Notes under the pieces: model-generated
Told to the model about the DNA's origin: nothing
The model's database searches: none
What the model saw: only the letters and a program-made list of their open reading frames with translations
Assembly (NCBI RefSeq): GCF_001044235.1
Contig: NZ_JYNL01000064.1
Location: 820,329-884,328 of the forward strand
Length of the DNA stretch: 64,000 nucleotides
Reading direction: 5' to 3'
DNA from: Mycolicibacterium chlorophenolicum
GTDB lineage: Bacteria > Actinomycetota > Actinomycetes > Mycobacteriales > Mycobacteriaceae
Made by a program: the position numbers and the translations under genes
In this document: positions 42,101 to 51,741 of the stretch, in pieces
Layout: each line of letters opens with the position of its first letter
Position numbering within the stretch: position 1 is the stretch's first letter

Positions 42101-45100
42101 GCCGGGAACGCGACGCCGGTGCACAGATCCATCAGCACCGGATGCATCGGTTCGGTGCCGAGGTGTTCGGTGAGTTCCTCCCCGACGAGGATGTCGCCGA
42201 TCGCCTCCCCGTCGCCGAGCCACAGCGATTTCAGCGATCCCGACCACGTGGGACCCCAGGCGAGTTCGAGGTCGGCGAACGTGTCGAACAGCTCCTGCGG
42301 CCGCATCCGGGTGAGCCGCTCGACGGCCTCGTCGATCGGTTCCGGTGAAGGGGCGTCGGAAGCATCGTCGGCGGTGTCTGTGTCGTCTGCGCCGGCCAGC
42401 ACCCGGCCCTCGGCGTTGAGCGACCATTCGGCACCGGCTTCGCCGTGGGGCCGGCTGTGCACCTGGAAGGTCCAGTCGCCGTCGGTGGGATGCAGGGTCA
42501 ACTGCACCTCGCGGGACGCCTTCTCCGGCAGGATGATCGGCTCGTAGAAGAAGACGTCCCTGGCCCGGGCGGGGGCGCCGACGGCGGCCAGCGCCATCGC
42601 CGCGTAGGTCGCGCCGGGCACGACGACGGTGCCGTAGATGACGTGGTCGGACAGCCACGGCTGCGATTTCACCGACAGCCTGCTGGTGTAGACCGAGTCA
42701 CCGGAGGCCAGTTCCTTGGCGCTGCCCAGGATCCCGGAAACTGCGGGGCCGACGCCGCCGTCCACCGTGATGCCCGCACTTCTGGGCCAGAAGCGGCGAC
42801 GCTGGAACGGATAGGTGGGCAGTTCCACGACGTGCCGGGGACGGCGGGCCACCGCGGCGAAGTCGGGCCGGTGACCGCCGACGTAGGCCGCGGCCAGCGC
42901 GTCGGCGATCTGACGGCGGTCGCTGACGCCCTTGCGCAGCGACGCGATCGCCCGCGGGGCCGGCAGGTGCTCCGGCCAGACCTGCACCGCGGAGCCGGTG
43001 AGCACCGGTTGCGGACCGATCTCCATCAGCACCGAGCAACCGAGGGCCGCCACGGTGCGCACACTCTCGGCGAACTGCACCGGCTGACGGGAGTGCTTGC
43101 GCCAGTACTCGGCGTCCAGCGTCGTGTGGCCGGTGAGCACCGCGCCGGTGCGGTTGCAGACCAGCGGCAGCGTCGGCGCTGCGAACGGCAGTTGCGCGGC
43201 GTAGGACTCGAATTCGTCGAGGACGGGATCGAGCAGTTCGGAGTGGAAGGCGTGGCTGGTCTCCAGCCAGGTGCAGCGGACGCCGTCCTCACCGAACGTC
43301 GCGACGATCTGCTCGAGGTCCTCGCCGGGGCCGGACAGCACGGTGTTGGGACCGTTGTACGCCGCGACCGACACCCGGGGATGCCCGCCGGCGGCGTCCT
43401 CGACGCGGGCGGCGTCGGCGAACACCGCCACCATCCGACCGCCCTCGGGCAGGTCGCCGAACAGCCGGCCCCGCTGGGCCATCAGCCGGGCACCGTCGGC
43501 GAGGCTGAACACACCGGCCACGCAGGCCGCCGCGTACTGGCCCACGCTGTGGCCGAGCACCACATCGGGTGTGACGCCCCAGGACTGCCACAGCCGGGCC
43601 AGCCCCATCTCGAGGGCGAACAGCGCCGGTTGCGCGAACGACGTGTGCCGCAACCGTTTTCCGGCCTGGCCGCCGGTCTCGCGGTCGGTGGCGAACAGCA
43701 CCTCGAGCAGCGGTTCTGCCAGCAGATCCTCGACCGCCTCGGCGCACTGCGTCACCGTGTCGGCGAAAACCGGTTCGCTGTCGAACAATTCGCGGGCCAT
43801 GCCGGGATACTGGCTGCCCTGCCCGGTGAACAGCCACGCCGTCGTCGGGCGGTGCGTGTGCTCGCCCCGCACGACGCCGGGCCGCAACCGGTTCTCGGCG
43901 AGGTCGGCCAGCGCGGCGCGGGCCCCGTCGACAGAGTCGACGACCAGCGCGGCGCGCTGCTCGAAATGGGAGCGTCCGGTGCCCGCGGTCAGGCACACGT
44001 CGGCGATGTCGGCGTCGGGGTGGGCGCCCAGCCAGGCCTCGTACCGCTGCGCCAGCGCCGTCAGCGCTTCGGGGGAGCGCGCCGACAGGGGGAGCACACT
44101 CACCGGGGCGTCCGGCGCCGTGTCGGGCTGCGGCGGCGCCGCGGCAGGCGCCTCCTCGATCAGCACGTGGGCGTTGGTCCCGGTGAAACCGAACGAGCTC
44201 ACCCCGGCGCGGCGGGGCCGGCCGTGCGGGTGCCACGGCGTGGCCTGGTCGACCACGCGGACGGGCAGCGTGTCCCAGGGGATGTGCGGCGACGGGGTGT
44301 CGAAGTGCAGGCTCTTGGGCAGCACCTCGTGTTGCAGCGACAGCACCACCTTGATCAGACCGGCTGCGCCGGAGGCGGATTCGAGGTGGCCGATGTTGGT
44401 CTTCACCGAACCCATCAGCAGTGGCCGATCGGGGGTGCGCGCGTCGCCGTACGCGGCCGCGGCGGCCTGCACCTCGATCGGATCGCCCAGCGGGGTGCCC
44501 GTGCCGTGCGCCTCGAGGTAGTCGACTTCACCGCCGGTCAGCCCGGCCCGGGCCAGCACCGCGCCGATCAGCCGTTGCTGCGCGCCGCCGTTCGGGACGG
44601 TCAGGCCGCTCGACGCGCCGTCCTGGTTGACCCCGCTGCCGGCGATCACGGCGCACACCGGATCCCCGTCGCGCACCGCGTCGCTGAGGCGTTTGAGCAC
44701 CAGGACGCCGCAGCCTTCGCTGCGGACGTACCCGTCGGCCGACGCGTCGAAGGTCTTGCAGCGTCCGACCGGGGACAGCATCCGCGCGCGGGAGGCGGCG
44801 ACGGTGGTCACCGGGCTGAGCAGCACGTTCACTCCGCCGGCCAGCGCCAAGTCGCAGTCGCCGGAGTGCAGCGCCTGGCAGGCCTGGTGCACGGCGACCA
44901 GCGCGGAGCTGCACGCGGTGTCGACGGCCACGGCCGGGCCCTCGAGGCCGAGCGCGAACGACACCCGCCCGGAGATGGCGTTGAGCGCATTGCCGGTGAT
45001 GAAGTGCGGCTCGATCTTGTCGATCGACTCGGCCGAGAGCAGGTGCGCGTACTCGTTGGCGGCCACGCCGGTGAAGACGCCGGTGCGGCTGCCGCGCAGC

Positions 45101-48100
45101 GAGGCCGGCGAGTAGCCCGCCCGTTCCAGGCCCTCCCACACCGTTTCCAGCATCAGGCGCTGCTGGGGCTCGATCCACACGGCCTCGCGCGGGGAGATGC
45201 CGAAGAACTCGGGATCGAATCCGTCGATCCCGTCCAGGAATCCACCGAAGCGGGTGTAGGTCTTGCCCGGGGCGTCGGGGTCGGGGTCGTAGAACTCGTC
45301 GATGTCGAAGCGGTCCTCCGGGACCTCGCGGATCGCGTCGACGCCGCCGGCCAGCACGTCCCAGAACGCCTCGGGGTTCGGCGCGCCGGGGAACCGGCAG
45401 GAGACCGCGACGATCGCGATCGGATCGTCGGTGCGGGCGGTGACGACCGTGGCCGGCCGCGTCGGCGCCGCCTCGGTGAGTCCGAGCACCTCCCCGAGCA
45501 GGTAGTCGGCGACGTCGGACAGCCGCGGGTGGTCCATCGCCAGCGTGGCGGGGATGTCGCGGCCGACGCCGGTCTCGATCCGGCGGCGCAGCTCGACCGC
45601 CATCAGCGAGTCCATGCCGATGTCGAAGAAGCCGGCGTCCTCGCGGATCTCGGTGGCGTCCACCCGCGTCACCTCGGCCACCGCGTCGCGCAGGTAGTCG
45701 ATCAGCAACGTGCGGCGCTGCTGCACGGGTGCCTCGGTGAGCCGTTCGACCAGGGCGGTGCGCCCGGTGGCCGTCGGTGCGGGAACAGCCTGTGGCAGTT
45801 CCTGATTGAGCTCGGCGAGCAGTCCGCGGCGGCCGGTCTGCTCGTACAGCGGCAGGAAACGGGCCCAGTCGATGCGGGCGACGACGGCCTGAGGGGCGCC
45901 CGTGGCCATCGCGTCGGCCAGGCCTGCCAGCGCGTCGGCGGGGGACAGCGTCGCGACGCCCCGCTCCTCCAGCCGCGCCCGCGACCGCGCGTCGGCCATG
46001 CCGACCGCCCAGGGCCCGAAGTTCACGGCGCTACCGGCGACACCGCGCTCGCGCAGCCGCCACGACAGCCCGTCGAGGAAGGCGTTCGCCGCGCCGTAGG
46101 CGGTCTGACCGAAGCCGCCCCACACCGACGCGATCGACGAGGTGCTGACGAAGAAGTCCAGATTCAGCTCGGCCGCTGCCTCGGCGAGATGCCACGCACC
46201 CCAGACTTTTCCGGCGAACACGCGATCGATCTCGTCGTCGGTGAGGTCGGTCATCGGGGTGGTGCCGATCTCGCCCGCGGCGTGCACCACCCCGGCCAGC
46301 GGTGGCAGCTCGGCGTGCATCATGGCCAGCAGCCGCGCGACGTCGTGGGCGTCGGCGACGTCGGCGGCCACCACGCGCACCTCGCAGCCGTGCTGTTCGG
46401 TCAGCGCGGCGATGCGCTGCCGGGCCGCCTCGCCGGGCTCGCGGCGGCTGGTGAGCACCAGGTGCCGGGCGCCGTGCGCGGCCAGATGACCGGCGATCTC
46501 GAGTCCGATCGCGCCGAGCCCGCCGGTCACCAGATAGGTTGCCTCCGAACGCATCTGTAGTCCCTGAGCAATCGGCTGGCCCGTGCGCCGCGTCAGCCGC
46601 GGCACGTAGCCGTCGTGGCCGCGCAGCGCGAGCTGATCGTCCCGGATGCCCGGGCCGGCCGGTGTCGTGATGCGCTGCACCAGCGCCGACCATTCCTCGG
46701 CGGTACCGGCGGCGAGGTCGGCAAGGCCGCCCCACAGCTGCGGGGCCTCGAGCGCGGCGGCGCGGCCGAATCCCCACAGGCAGGCCTGATCCGGTGCCGT
46801 CACGTCGCCGTCGGCGACGCGCTGCGCGCCCCGGGTGACGAGCCAGATGGGGCTGCGCACCTCGGCGGTGGCGGCCGCACGGAACAGCCGCCGGGTGCCC
46901 GGCAGCACCCGGTGCTGCATCCGCAGCAGGGACCGCGTCGACGTCGAGGCGTCGGCGTCCAGCCCGGCGATGTGCACGATGCGCAACGCGGGATCCGCCG
47001 CGGCCGCGCTGCGCACGGCGTCGGCGACGGCGGCCTCCTCGGCGTCGGAGAGCGGCAGTCCGAGGATCTGGTACCGGTGCCCCCGCGCGGTCAGCAGGTC
47101 GATCAGCGGGCGGGTGGCGGGGGTGTCGTCGCCGACCAGGATCCACGAGGGGGTGTCGGCGGTGTCATGCGGTGCGGCGCCTGCGGGATCCCAGCGGATC
47201 TCGTACCGGTCCTCGGTGATCGACTGCGCGTCACGTTGCTGATTGTGTTGCGCAGCAAGGGTACTGAGGATCTCCCGGGTCCGGGTGTCGTCCTCGGTGG
47301 CGCCGAGCAGCGCGGCGAGTTCGTCGATCCGGCCGTCTTCGAGGAGTCCGACGGCGGCGGTGCGCGGGCCCGTCCGCTGCTGACGCTCGACGGGTTCGCG
47401 CGCGTCGCGGAACCAGTACTGGCGGTGCTCGAACGGATAGGTCGGCAGGTCGAGGGTGCGTGCTGTCGACGGACGGACGGCGCGGAAGTCGGGGAGGTGG
47501 CCCAGGACGTAGGCGTCGGCCAGCGCCTCGGTGATCTGCCGCTGGTCGGTGGCGGTGGGGCGCAGGCTCGCGATCACCCGCGGGCTGGTGGCCGGGTCGG
47601 GCCAGGCCGCCAACGCAGCGGCGGTGAGCACCGGTCGCGGACCGATCTCGACCAGCAGCTTGCAGTTGAGCTCGGCCAGAGTGCGCACGCTGGAAGCGAA
47701 CTGAACCGGTTGACGGGCATGCCGGCGCCAGTACGCGCCGTCGAGGGTGACGCTGCGGCCCAGCGCGGCGCCGGTGCGGTTGTCGATCAGGATCCGTTGC
47801 GGCGGCCCGAAGGTGAACCGGTTCGCGGTGGACTCGAACTCGTCGAGGATCGGGTCGAGCAGCGCGGAGTGGAAGGCGTGGCTGGTCTCGAGCCAGTCGC
47901 AGCGCACGCCGTCGGCCACCAGCCCGGCGACCGCGCGTTCCAGATCCGTTGCCGGACCGGACAACACGGTATTGGCGCCGTTGTAGGCGGCGACGGACAC
48001 GCTCGGCACGTCGTCGGTCACGGCCTCGACCCGCTCGGCGGGCGCGAAGACTGCGACCATGCGGCCCCCGGCGGGCAGTCCGGCGAAGAGCCGCCCGCGC

Positions 48101-50070
48101 TCGGCCATCAGCCGGGCGCCGTCGGCGAGGTCGAACACGCCGGCCACACAGGCGGCGGTGTACTGGCCGACGCTGTGCCCGAGCACCACGTCGGGCTCCA
48201 GCCCCCAGGACTGCCAGAGCCGGGCCAGCCCCATCTCCACGGCGAACAGCGCCGGCTGGGCGTAGGACGTCAGCCGCAGCGCCTCGGCGTCGTCGTTGTC
48301 GAAAATCACGTCGAGCAAGGGCTTTTCGAGGAGGTCGGCGACGGCGGCCGCGCACGCGTCCAGCGTCTCGGCGAACACCGGCTCGGTGTCGTACAACCCG
48401 CGGGCCATCCCCGGGTACTGGCTGCCCTGCCCGGTGAACAGCCACGCGGTCTTGGGGGCTTCGTAGGATTCGCCGCGGACCAGCCCGGGTGACGGGCGGT
48501 CGTCGGCGAGCGCGCCGAGCAGGTCGAGGGCCGATTCGCGGGAGTCGATCACCAGCGCGGCGCGGTGCTCGGCGTGCGCGCGGGCCACCCCCGCGGTGAA
48601 GCACACGTCGGCCGGGGTGGCCTCGGGGTGCTCGGTCAGCCAGTCGCGGTACCGGCCCGCGAGGGTGCGCAGCGCGGTCGGGGTGCGGGCGGACAGCGGG
48701 AGCACACGCAGCACCGGAGCCGACGGCTCGGCGACATCCTCAGCGACCGTGGCGGGGGCCTCTTCCAGCACGACGTGGGCGTTGGTCCCGGCGAAGCCGA
48801 ACGAGCTGACGCCGGCGATGCGCGGCCGCGCGTCGCGGGTCCAGGGCATCGTCTCCTTGACCACCTCGACGGGCAGCCGGTCCCACGGGATGTGCGGGGA
48901 CGGGTTCTCGAAGTTGAGGTGCTTGGGCAGCGTCTCGTGCTCGAGGGACAGGATCACCTTGATCACGCCCGCGATGCCCGCGGCGGCTTCGAGGTGCCCG
49001 ATGTTGGTCTTGGCCGAGCCGATCAGCAGCGGCCGGTCCGGTTCCCGGCCGTCGCCGAGCGCCGCGCCCGCGGCCTGCGCCTCGATCGGGTCGCCCAGCG
49101 AGGTGCCGGTGCCGTGGGCCTCCAGGTAGTCGACGTCGCGGGGGTCCAGGCCGGCCCGGTCCAGCGCGGCCGCGATGACCCGCTGCTGGGCCACCCCGTT
49201 GGGCACCGTGAGTCCGCCCGAGGCGCCGTCCTGGTTGATCGCGCTGCCGCGGATCACCGCCCGGATGTGGTCGCCGTCGCGCAGCGCGTCCTCGAGGCGT
49301 TTGATGACGATGATCCCGCAGCCCTCGCCGCGCACGTACCCGTCGGCGGCCGCGTCGAAGGTCTTGCATCGGCCGTCGGGCGCCAGCATGTGGGCGTGGG
49401 AGAAGGTGATCATCGTCGCCGGGGTCAGCAGCACGTTGGCGCCGCCGGCCAGCGCCAGGTCGCATTCGCCCAGGCGCAGCGCCTGGCAGGCCTGGTGGAT
49501 CGCCACCAGCGAGGAACTGCAGGCCGTGTCGACGGCAACGGCCGGCCCCTGCAGCCCGAGCCGGTAGCTGATCCGGCCTGCCGCGGCGGCGTTCGAGGTG
49601 CCGATGGCCATGTAGGCCTCGATCTCGGAGTACGTCAGCTCGTCGGACGCCATGCCGAGGTAGTCGTGGGTGGCCAGCCCGACGAAGACGCCGGTGTCGG
49701 TGCCGGCCAGCGTCGACGGTGCGATGCCCGCGTGTTCGACGGCGTGCCAGGCGGTTTCGAGCAGCAGCCGGTGTTGCGGGTCGAGCTGCCGGACTTCGCG
49801 GGTCGACATCCCGAAGAACGGCGCGTCGAACCCGGTCACGTCGTCGACGAAGCCTGCCCGACGCGTCACCACCTTGCCCGGGGTGCCGGGATCGGCGTCG
49901 AAGAAGGCCTCGGCGTCCCAGCGGTCCGGCGGGACCTCGGAGATCGCGTCGCGTCCCTCGCGCAGCAGATCCCAGTACGCGTCGGCGTCCGGGGCGCCGG
50001 GGAATCGGGCCGCGTAGCCGACGACGGCAAAGCGAGCGACAGGGTCGCTTCGACCTTCGACAGACACCAC
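39151..50070 (-). CDS. Bimodular type I polyketide synthase, trehalose polyphleate (phleic acid) type
   Basis: A 3,639-residue PKS. Module 1: KS about 12-435 (Cys184, His319, His359), AT about 540-830 (GHSVG, Ser633; HAFH at 731, malonyl type), KR about 1176-1360 (GGLGAIG, YGAANAF), ACP Ser1488. Module 2: KS about 1548-1975 (Cys1720), AT about 2076-2370 (Ser2175, HAFH), DH about 2440-2740 (HVIYGTVVVPG, His2476), ER about 2955-3270 (HAASGGVGLAA), KR about 3280-3465 (YATANAF), ACP Ser3586. No thioesterase. One module can leave a double bond and the other a saturated unit, matching the CH=CH-CH2-CH2 repeat of phleic acids. GTG 50070 follows GGGGGAAGGA. Its neighbours papA3 and mmpL10 support the TPP assignment. 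Confidence 0.9.
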   Translation of the reverse strand: MVSVEGRSDPVARFAVVGYAARFPGAPDADAYWDLLREGRDAISEVPPDRWDAEAFFDADPGTPGKVVTRRAGFVDDVTGFDAPFFGMSTREVRQLDPQHRLLLETAWHAVEHAGIAPSTLAGTDTGVFVGLATHDYLGMASDELTYSEIEAYMAIGTSNAAAAGRISYRLGLQGPAVAVDTACSSSLVAIHQACQALRLGECDLALAGGANVLLTPATMITFSHAHMLAPDGRCKTFDAAADGYVRGEGCGIIVIKRLEDALRDGDHIRAVIRGSAINQDGASGGLTVPNGVAQQRVIAAALDRAGLDPRDVDYLEAHGTGTSLGDPIEAQAAGAALGDGREPDRPLLIGSAKTNIGHLEAAAGIAGVIKVILSLEHETLPKHLNFENPSPHIPWDRLPVEVVKETMPWTRDARPRIAGVSSFGFAGTNAHVVLEEAPATVAEDVAEPSAPVLRVLPLSARTPTALRTLAGRYRDWLTEHPEATPADVCFTAGVARAHAEHRAALVIDSRESALDLLGALADDRPSPGLVRGESYEAPKTAWLFTGQGSQYPGMARGLYDTEPVFAETLDACAAAVADLLEKPLLDVIFDNDDAEALRLTSYAQPALFAVEMGLARLWQSWGLEPDVVLGHSVGQYTAACVAGVFDLADGARLMAERGRLFAGLPAGGRMVAVFAPAERVEAVTDDVPSVSVAAYNGANTVLSGPATDLERAVAGLVADGVRCDWLETSHAFHSALLDPILDEFESTANRFTFGPPQRILIDNRTGAALGRSVTLDGAYWRRHARQPVQFASSVRTLAELNCKLLVEIGPRPVLTAAALAAWPDPATSPRVIASLRPTATDQRQITEALADAYVLGHLPDFRAVRPSTARTLDLPTYPFEHRQYWFRDAREPVERQQRTGPRTAAVGLLEDGRIDELAALLGATEDDTRTREILSTLAAQHNQQRDAQSITEDRYEIRWDPAGAAPHDTADTPSWILVGDDTPATRPLIDLLTARGHRYQILGLPLSDAEEAAVADAVRSAAAADPALRIVHIAGLDADASTSTRSLLRMQHRVLPGTRRLFRAAATAEVRSPIWLVTRGAQRVADGDVTAPDQACLWGFGRAAALEAPQLWGGLADLAAGTAEEWSALVQRITTPAGPGIRDDQLALRGHDGYVPRLTRRTGQPIAQGLQMRSEATYLVTGGLGAIGLEIAGHLAAHGARHLVLTSRREPGEAARQRIAALTEQHGCEVRVVAADVADAHDVARLLAMMHAELPPLAGVVHAAGEIGTTPMTDLTDDEIDRVFAGKVWGAWHLAEAAAELNLDFFVSTSSIASVWGGFGQTAYGAANAFLDGLSWRLRERGVAGSAVNFGPWAVGMADARSRARLEERGVATLSPADALAGLADAMATGAPQAVVARIDWARFLPLYEQTGRRGLLAELNQELPQAVPAPTATGRTALVERLTEAPVQQRRTLLIDYLRDAVAEVTRVDATEIREDAGFFDIGMDSLMAVELRRRIETGVGRDIPATLAMDHPRLSDVADYLLGEVLGLTEAAPTRPATVVTARTDDPIAIVAVSCRFPGAPNPEAFWDVLAGGVDAIREVPEDRFDIDEFYDPDPDAPGKTYTRFGGFLDGIDGFDPEFFGISPREAVWIEPQQRLMLETVWEGLERAGYSPASLRGSRTGVFTGVAANEYAHLLSAESIDKIEPHFITGNALNAISGRVSFALGLEGPAVAVDTACSSALVAVHQACQALHSGDCDLALAGGVNVLLSPVTTVAASRARMLSPVGRCKTFDASADGYVRSEGCGVLVLKRLSDAVRDGDPVCAVIAGSGVNQDGASSGLTVPNGGAQQRLIGAVLARAGLTGGEVDYLEAHGTGTPLGDPIEVQAAAAAYGDARTPDRPLLMGSVKTNIGHLESASGAAGLIKVVLSLQHEVLPKSLHFDTPSPHIPWDTLPVRVVDQATPWHPHGRPRRAGVSSFGFTGTNAHVLIEEAPAAAPPQPDTAPDAPVSVLPLSARSPEALTALAQRYEAWLGAHPDADIADVCLTAGTGRSHFEQRAALVVDSVDGARAALADLAENRLRPGVVRGEHTHRPTTAWLFTGQGSQYPGMARELFDSEPVFADTVTQCAEAVEDLLAEPLLEVLFATDRETGGQAGKRLRHTSFAQPALFALEMGLARLWQSWGVTPDVVLGHSVGQYAAACVAGVFSLADGARLMAQRGRLFGDLPEGGRMVAVFADAARVEDAAGGHPRVSVAAYNGPNTVLSGPGEDLEQIVATFGEDGVRCTWLETSHAFHSELLDPVLDEFESYAAQLPFAAPTLPLVCNRTGAVLTGHTTLDAEYWRKHSRQPVQFAESVRTVAALGCSVLMEIGPQPVLTGSAVQVWPEHLPAPRAIASLRKGVSDRRQIADALAAAYVGGHRPDFAAVARRPRHVVELPTYPFQRRRFWPRSAGITVDGGVGPAVSGILGSAKELASGDSVYTSRLSVKSQPWLSDHVIYGTVVVPGATYAAMALAAVGAPARARDVFFYEPIILPEKASREVQLTLHPTDGDWTFQVHSRPHGEAGAEWSLNAEGRVLAGADDTDTADDASDAPSPEPIDEAVERLTRMRPQELFDTFADLELAWGPTWSGSLKSLWLGDGEAIGDILVGEELTEHLGTEPMHPVLMDLCTGVAFPAFPALLAAEQGVTDLYLPLRYGQVSVAQSMPRRFYCRATWHRAALDSETQVFDLDFVDRDGNRLGGIREFTVKRAPREALLRGLGGDATRLLYTVGWHEVPAPAAEDPVPSGTWLIAGFDDLAALVPGCVPLPRTTESAALGQVLADAHQRGVGFSGVVWRAAPSPESESGAAQAARLEGEIDHLLSAVHAVQSGEVKLPGGLWIVTERAVACESGEPVDPVQAALWGFGRTVANEEPALRSRLVDGDGSPEAVRALAILLAHPVDEPEVAVRQGKLLASRLVPWARTGHLTVPRANDYVLAPTERGAIDNLRLTETEVAPPAEGYVQVRVEAAGLNFRDVLNVLGLYPGDPGPIGGDFAGTVTHVGDGVTGLDIGQRVYGSMQGAFASRFNVPSQFLAPIPDGVSAVEAATIPAAALTVRLSFDWARLEPGDKVLIHAASGGVGLAAVQMAQRCGAEVFATASAFKRETLRRMGVQHVYDSRSTDFADQILADTDGAGVDVVLNSLTSEGFIEATLRATAHGGRFAEIAKRDIWTPEQMAQARSDIDYEIVALDTVMLTEPDRIRGLLTEVSEGLAKGEWTPLPAEIYPLTEARSAFRRMQQARHIGKIVLQMPRPLQPQPDRTYLITGGLGAIGLHIAAHLAQLGAGDIVLTSRRAPSADAAQLIDDLTERHRCRVHVVTADVGDEQEVTALLDRIRAEMPPLAGVVHLAGVLDDALLSTQDLQRFRNTLAPKAYGADHLDRLTGDDDLDFFIVSSSVSSVFGSPGQANYATANAFLDGLVAARRAHGLPATGVNFGPWARGGMASSEAATANISAQGLTPLEPSAALSALSEVVANGTGQATVLKANWQRAAKVLGAARPPMLDLVLPSAGGEVTGDSELLRQLQEIPVPQRAGFVTEFLQREVQNFLRLAQPPAASSRFLDLGTDSLMAIELRNRLHSQFGGAFTINATAVFDYPTIGGLAEYLVGQLPDAEPPAESAD

Positions 50071-50191
50071 GTGGTTGTCCTTCCCCCGACCAGGATCACG
50101 TCGACGGCTACTATCGCACGTCGTCACGCTCCCCGGGCGTGCTAGCGCGACGGTGTGACGGGGCGCTCGGGCGACTCCCCTCGGCTGCGAA

Positions 50192-50205
50192 GGTCCTTGA
50201 GGACC
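50192..50205. promoter_or_regulatory. Palindrome in pks/papA3 divergent promoter
   Basis: GGTCCT-TG-AGGACC is a perfect 6-base inverted repeat in the 213-base region between the divergent pks and papA3 starts. It could be an operator serving both. Confidence 0.45.
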
Positions 50206-50283
50206 AGCACTCATTCGGTAAGTTGATCCAGCGATGAATGGCCCTGCCGGACGGCGACGGGCAGGACGGGGGAGGACCGCGGA

Positions 50284-51705
50284 GTGCGCATCGGGAAGAT
50301 CACGGTCGGCGCACTGGAGGAATGGTCGTTGGCGGCCGGGTCGGTCACCTCGTGGCATCCGACCGCGGCGGCGGTCGAGAAGGCGCGCCAGGCGCCGGTC
50401 AGCGCGGTGCCCGTCAGCTACATGCAGGGCCAACACCTGCAGAACTACTGCCGGCGCAGCGCCGACGGACTGAACTTCTCCCGCCAGATCATCGCCAGCT
50501 GCGACGTCGCGGGCCAGTGCGACATCGCCGCGATGGATCACGCGGTCAACGCCTATCTGCGTCGGCACGACACGTTCCGCAGCTGGTTCGCCCAGACCGG
50601 CGACGGGGAATTCATCCGGCACGCCCTCACCGACCCCGACGACATCGAGTTCGTCCCCGTCACCCACGGTCACATGGACGTCGACGAGATCCACGCCCAC
50701 GTCGTCGACATCCCGAGCCCGCTGGAATGGGGCTGCTTCACGTTCGGGGTCATCCAGTGCGAGGACCACTTCAGCTTCTTCGCCTCGATGGATCACGTGC
50801 ACGGCGACGCCACGCTGATCGGCACCACGATGATGGAAGCCAACGGGATGTACTCGGCGCTCAGCGGCGGCGGCCACGCCCTGGTGCTGCCCGACGCCGG
50901 GAGCTTCGACGCCTTCTGTGTGCGTGAGCGCGAGTTCACCGACGAGCTCACCGTCGACTCGCCCGGCGTGCAGACCTGGATCGACTTCGCGGAGAACAAC
51001 TCCGGCGGCTTCCCCGAGTTTCCGCTGCCGCTCGGGGATCCGCAGCAGTCCACCCGCAGCACGATGACCTCGCACGTGCTGCTGGACAGCGCGCAGACCG
51101 ACCGTTTCGAGGCGGCCTGCGCGGCCGCGGGCGCACGGTTCGTCGGGGGCCTGTTCGCCTGCCTGGCCCAGGTGGAGCACGAGCTGACGGGCGCGCTCAC
51201 CTACTACGGGCTGACGCCGCGCGATTCGCGCACCGCCTCGGACAACTTCATGACGCAGGGCTGGTTCACCGGTCTGATCCCGATCGTGGTGCCGATCGGC
51301 GCCGCCTCGTTCAGCGACGCCGCATGGTCGGCGCAGTCCTCGTTCGATTCGGGGCTGGCGATGGCGAAGGTGCCGTACTACCGCGTGCTGGAGCTGGCGC
51401 CGTGGCTGAACTGGCCGCAGGCGAACTTCCCGGTGTCGAACTTCCTGCACGGCGGGGCCGCGCCGCTGAACGCGATCCTCGCTGCCGGCGAAATGGGCCT
51501 GGCCGACAACATCGGGATCTATCCTGACGGCCGATACTCCTATCAGCTCACGATCTACATCTTCCGCTACGGCGAGGGCACGGTCATGGCGATCATGCAT
51601 CCCGACAACCCGGTCGCCAGAAAATCGGTCGACCGCTACATGCAGGCGATGACGTCGGTGTCGGCACTGGTCGCCGACAGCGGCCAGTGGGGACGCGTCG
51701 CATAG
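50284..51705 (+). CDS. papA3: Polyketide-associated acyltransferase PapA3-like
   Basis: A 473-residue condensation-fold acyltransferase of the Pap family. The catalytic HxxxD lies in MDHVHGDATLIG (about residues 163-174), and NFPVSNFLHGG stands in the position of the structural DFGWG-like motif. In TPP synthesis PapA3 acylates trehalose. GTG 50284 has GGGGGAGGA upstream. Divergent from the PKS and 36 bases upstream of mmpL10 on the same strand. No signal peptide, so it acts in the cytoplasm. The gene appears intact, although the downstream fadD23 is not. Confidence 0.9.
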   Translation: MRIGKITVGALEEWSLAAGSVTSWHPTAAAVEKARQAPVSAVPVSYMQGQHLQNYCRRSADGLNFSRQIIASCDVAGQCDIAAMDHAVNAYLRRHDTFRSWFAQTGDGEFIRHALTDPDDIEFVPVTHGHMDVDEIHAHVVDIPSPLEWGCFTFGVIQCEDHFSFFASMDHVHGDATLIGTTMMEANGMYSALSGGGHALVLPDAGSFDAFCVREREFTDELTVDSPGVQTWIDFAENNSGGFPEFPLPLGDPQQSTRSTMTSHVLLDSAQTDRFEAACAAAGARFVGGLFACLAQVEHELTGALTYYGLTPRDSRTASDNFMTQGWFTGLIPIVVPIGAASFSDAAWSAQSSFDSGLAMAKVPYYRVLELAPWLNWPQANFPVSNFLHGGAAPLNAILAAGEMGLADNIGIYPDGRYSYQLTIYIFRYGEGTVMAIMHPDNPVARKSVDRYMQAMTSVSALVADSGQWGRVA

Positions 51706-51741
51706 CGTGCGGCACGGCGAGGGGTCGGGGGTGAAGGCGAC

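Noticed and set aside
42445..46560. 1,371-codon forward open frame across the PKS
   Set aside because: It is antisense to the KS, AT, KR and DH regions, its product is low-complexity Arg/Gly/Val/His-rich, and it has no motif; high GC produces such shadows.
49001..50000. Gene conversion between the two PKS modules
   Set aside because: KS and AT of the modules share long blocks, but this is normal for paralogous modules and cannot be separated from selection without alignments.
50071..51600. N-terminal extension of the PKS frame over the divergent papA3 gene
   Set aside because: The added 500 residues have no family similarity, are antisense to papA3, and a good Shine-Dalgarno precedes GTG 50070.
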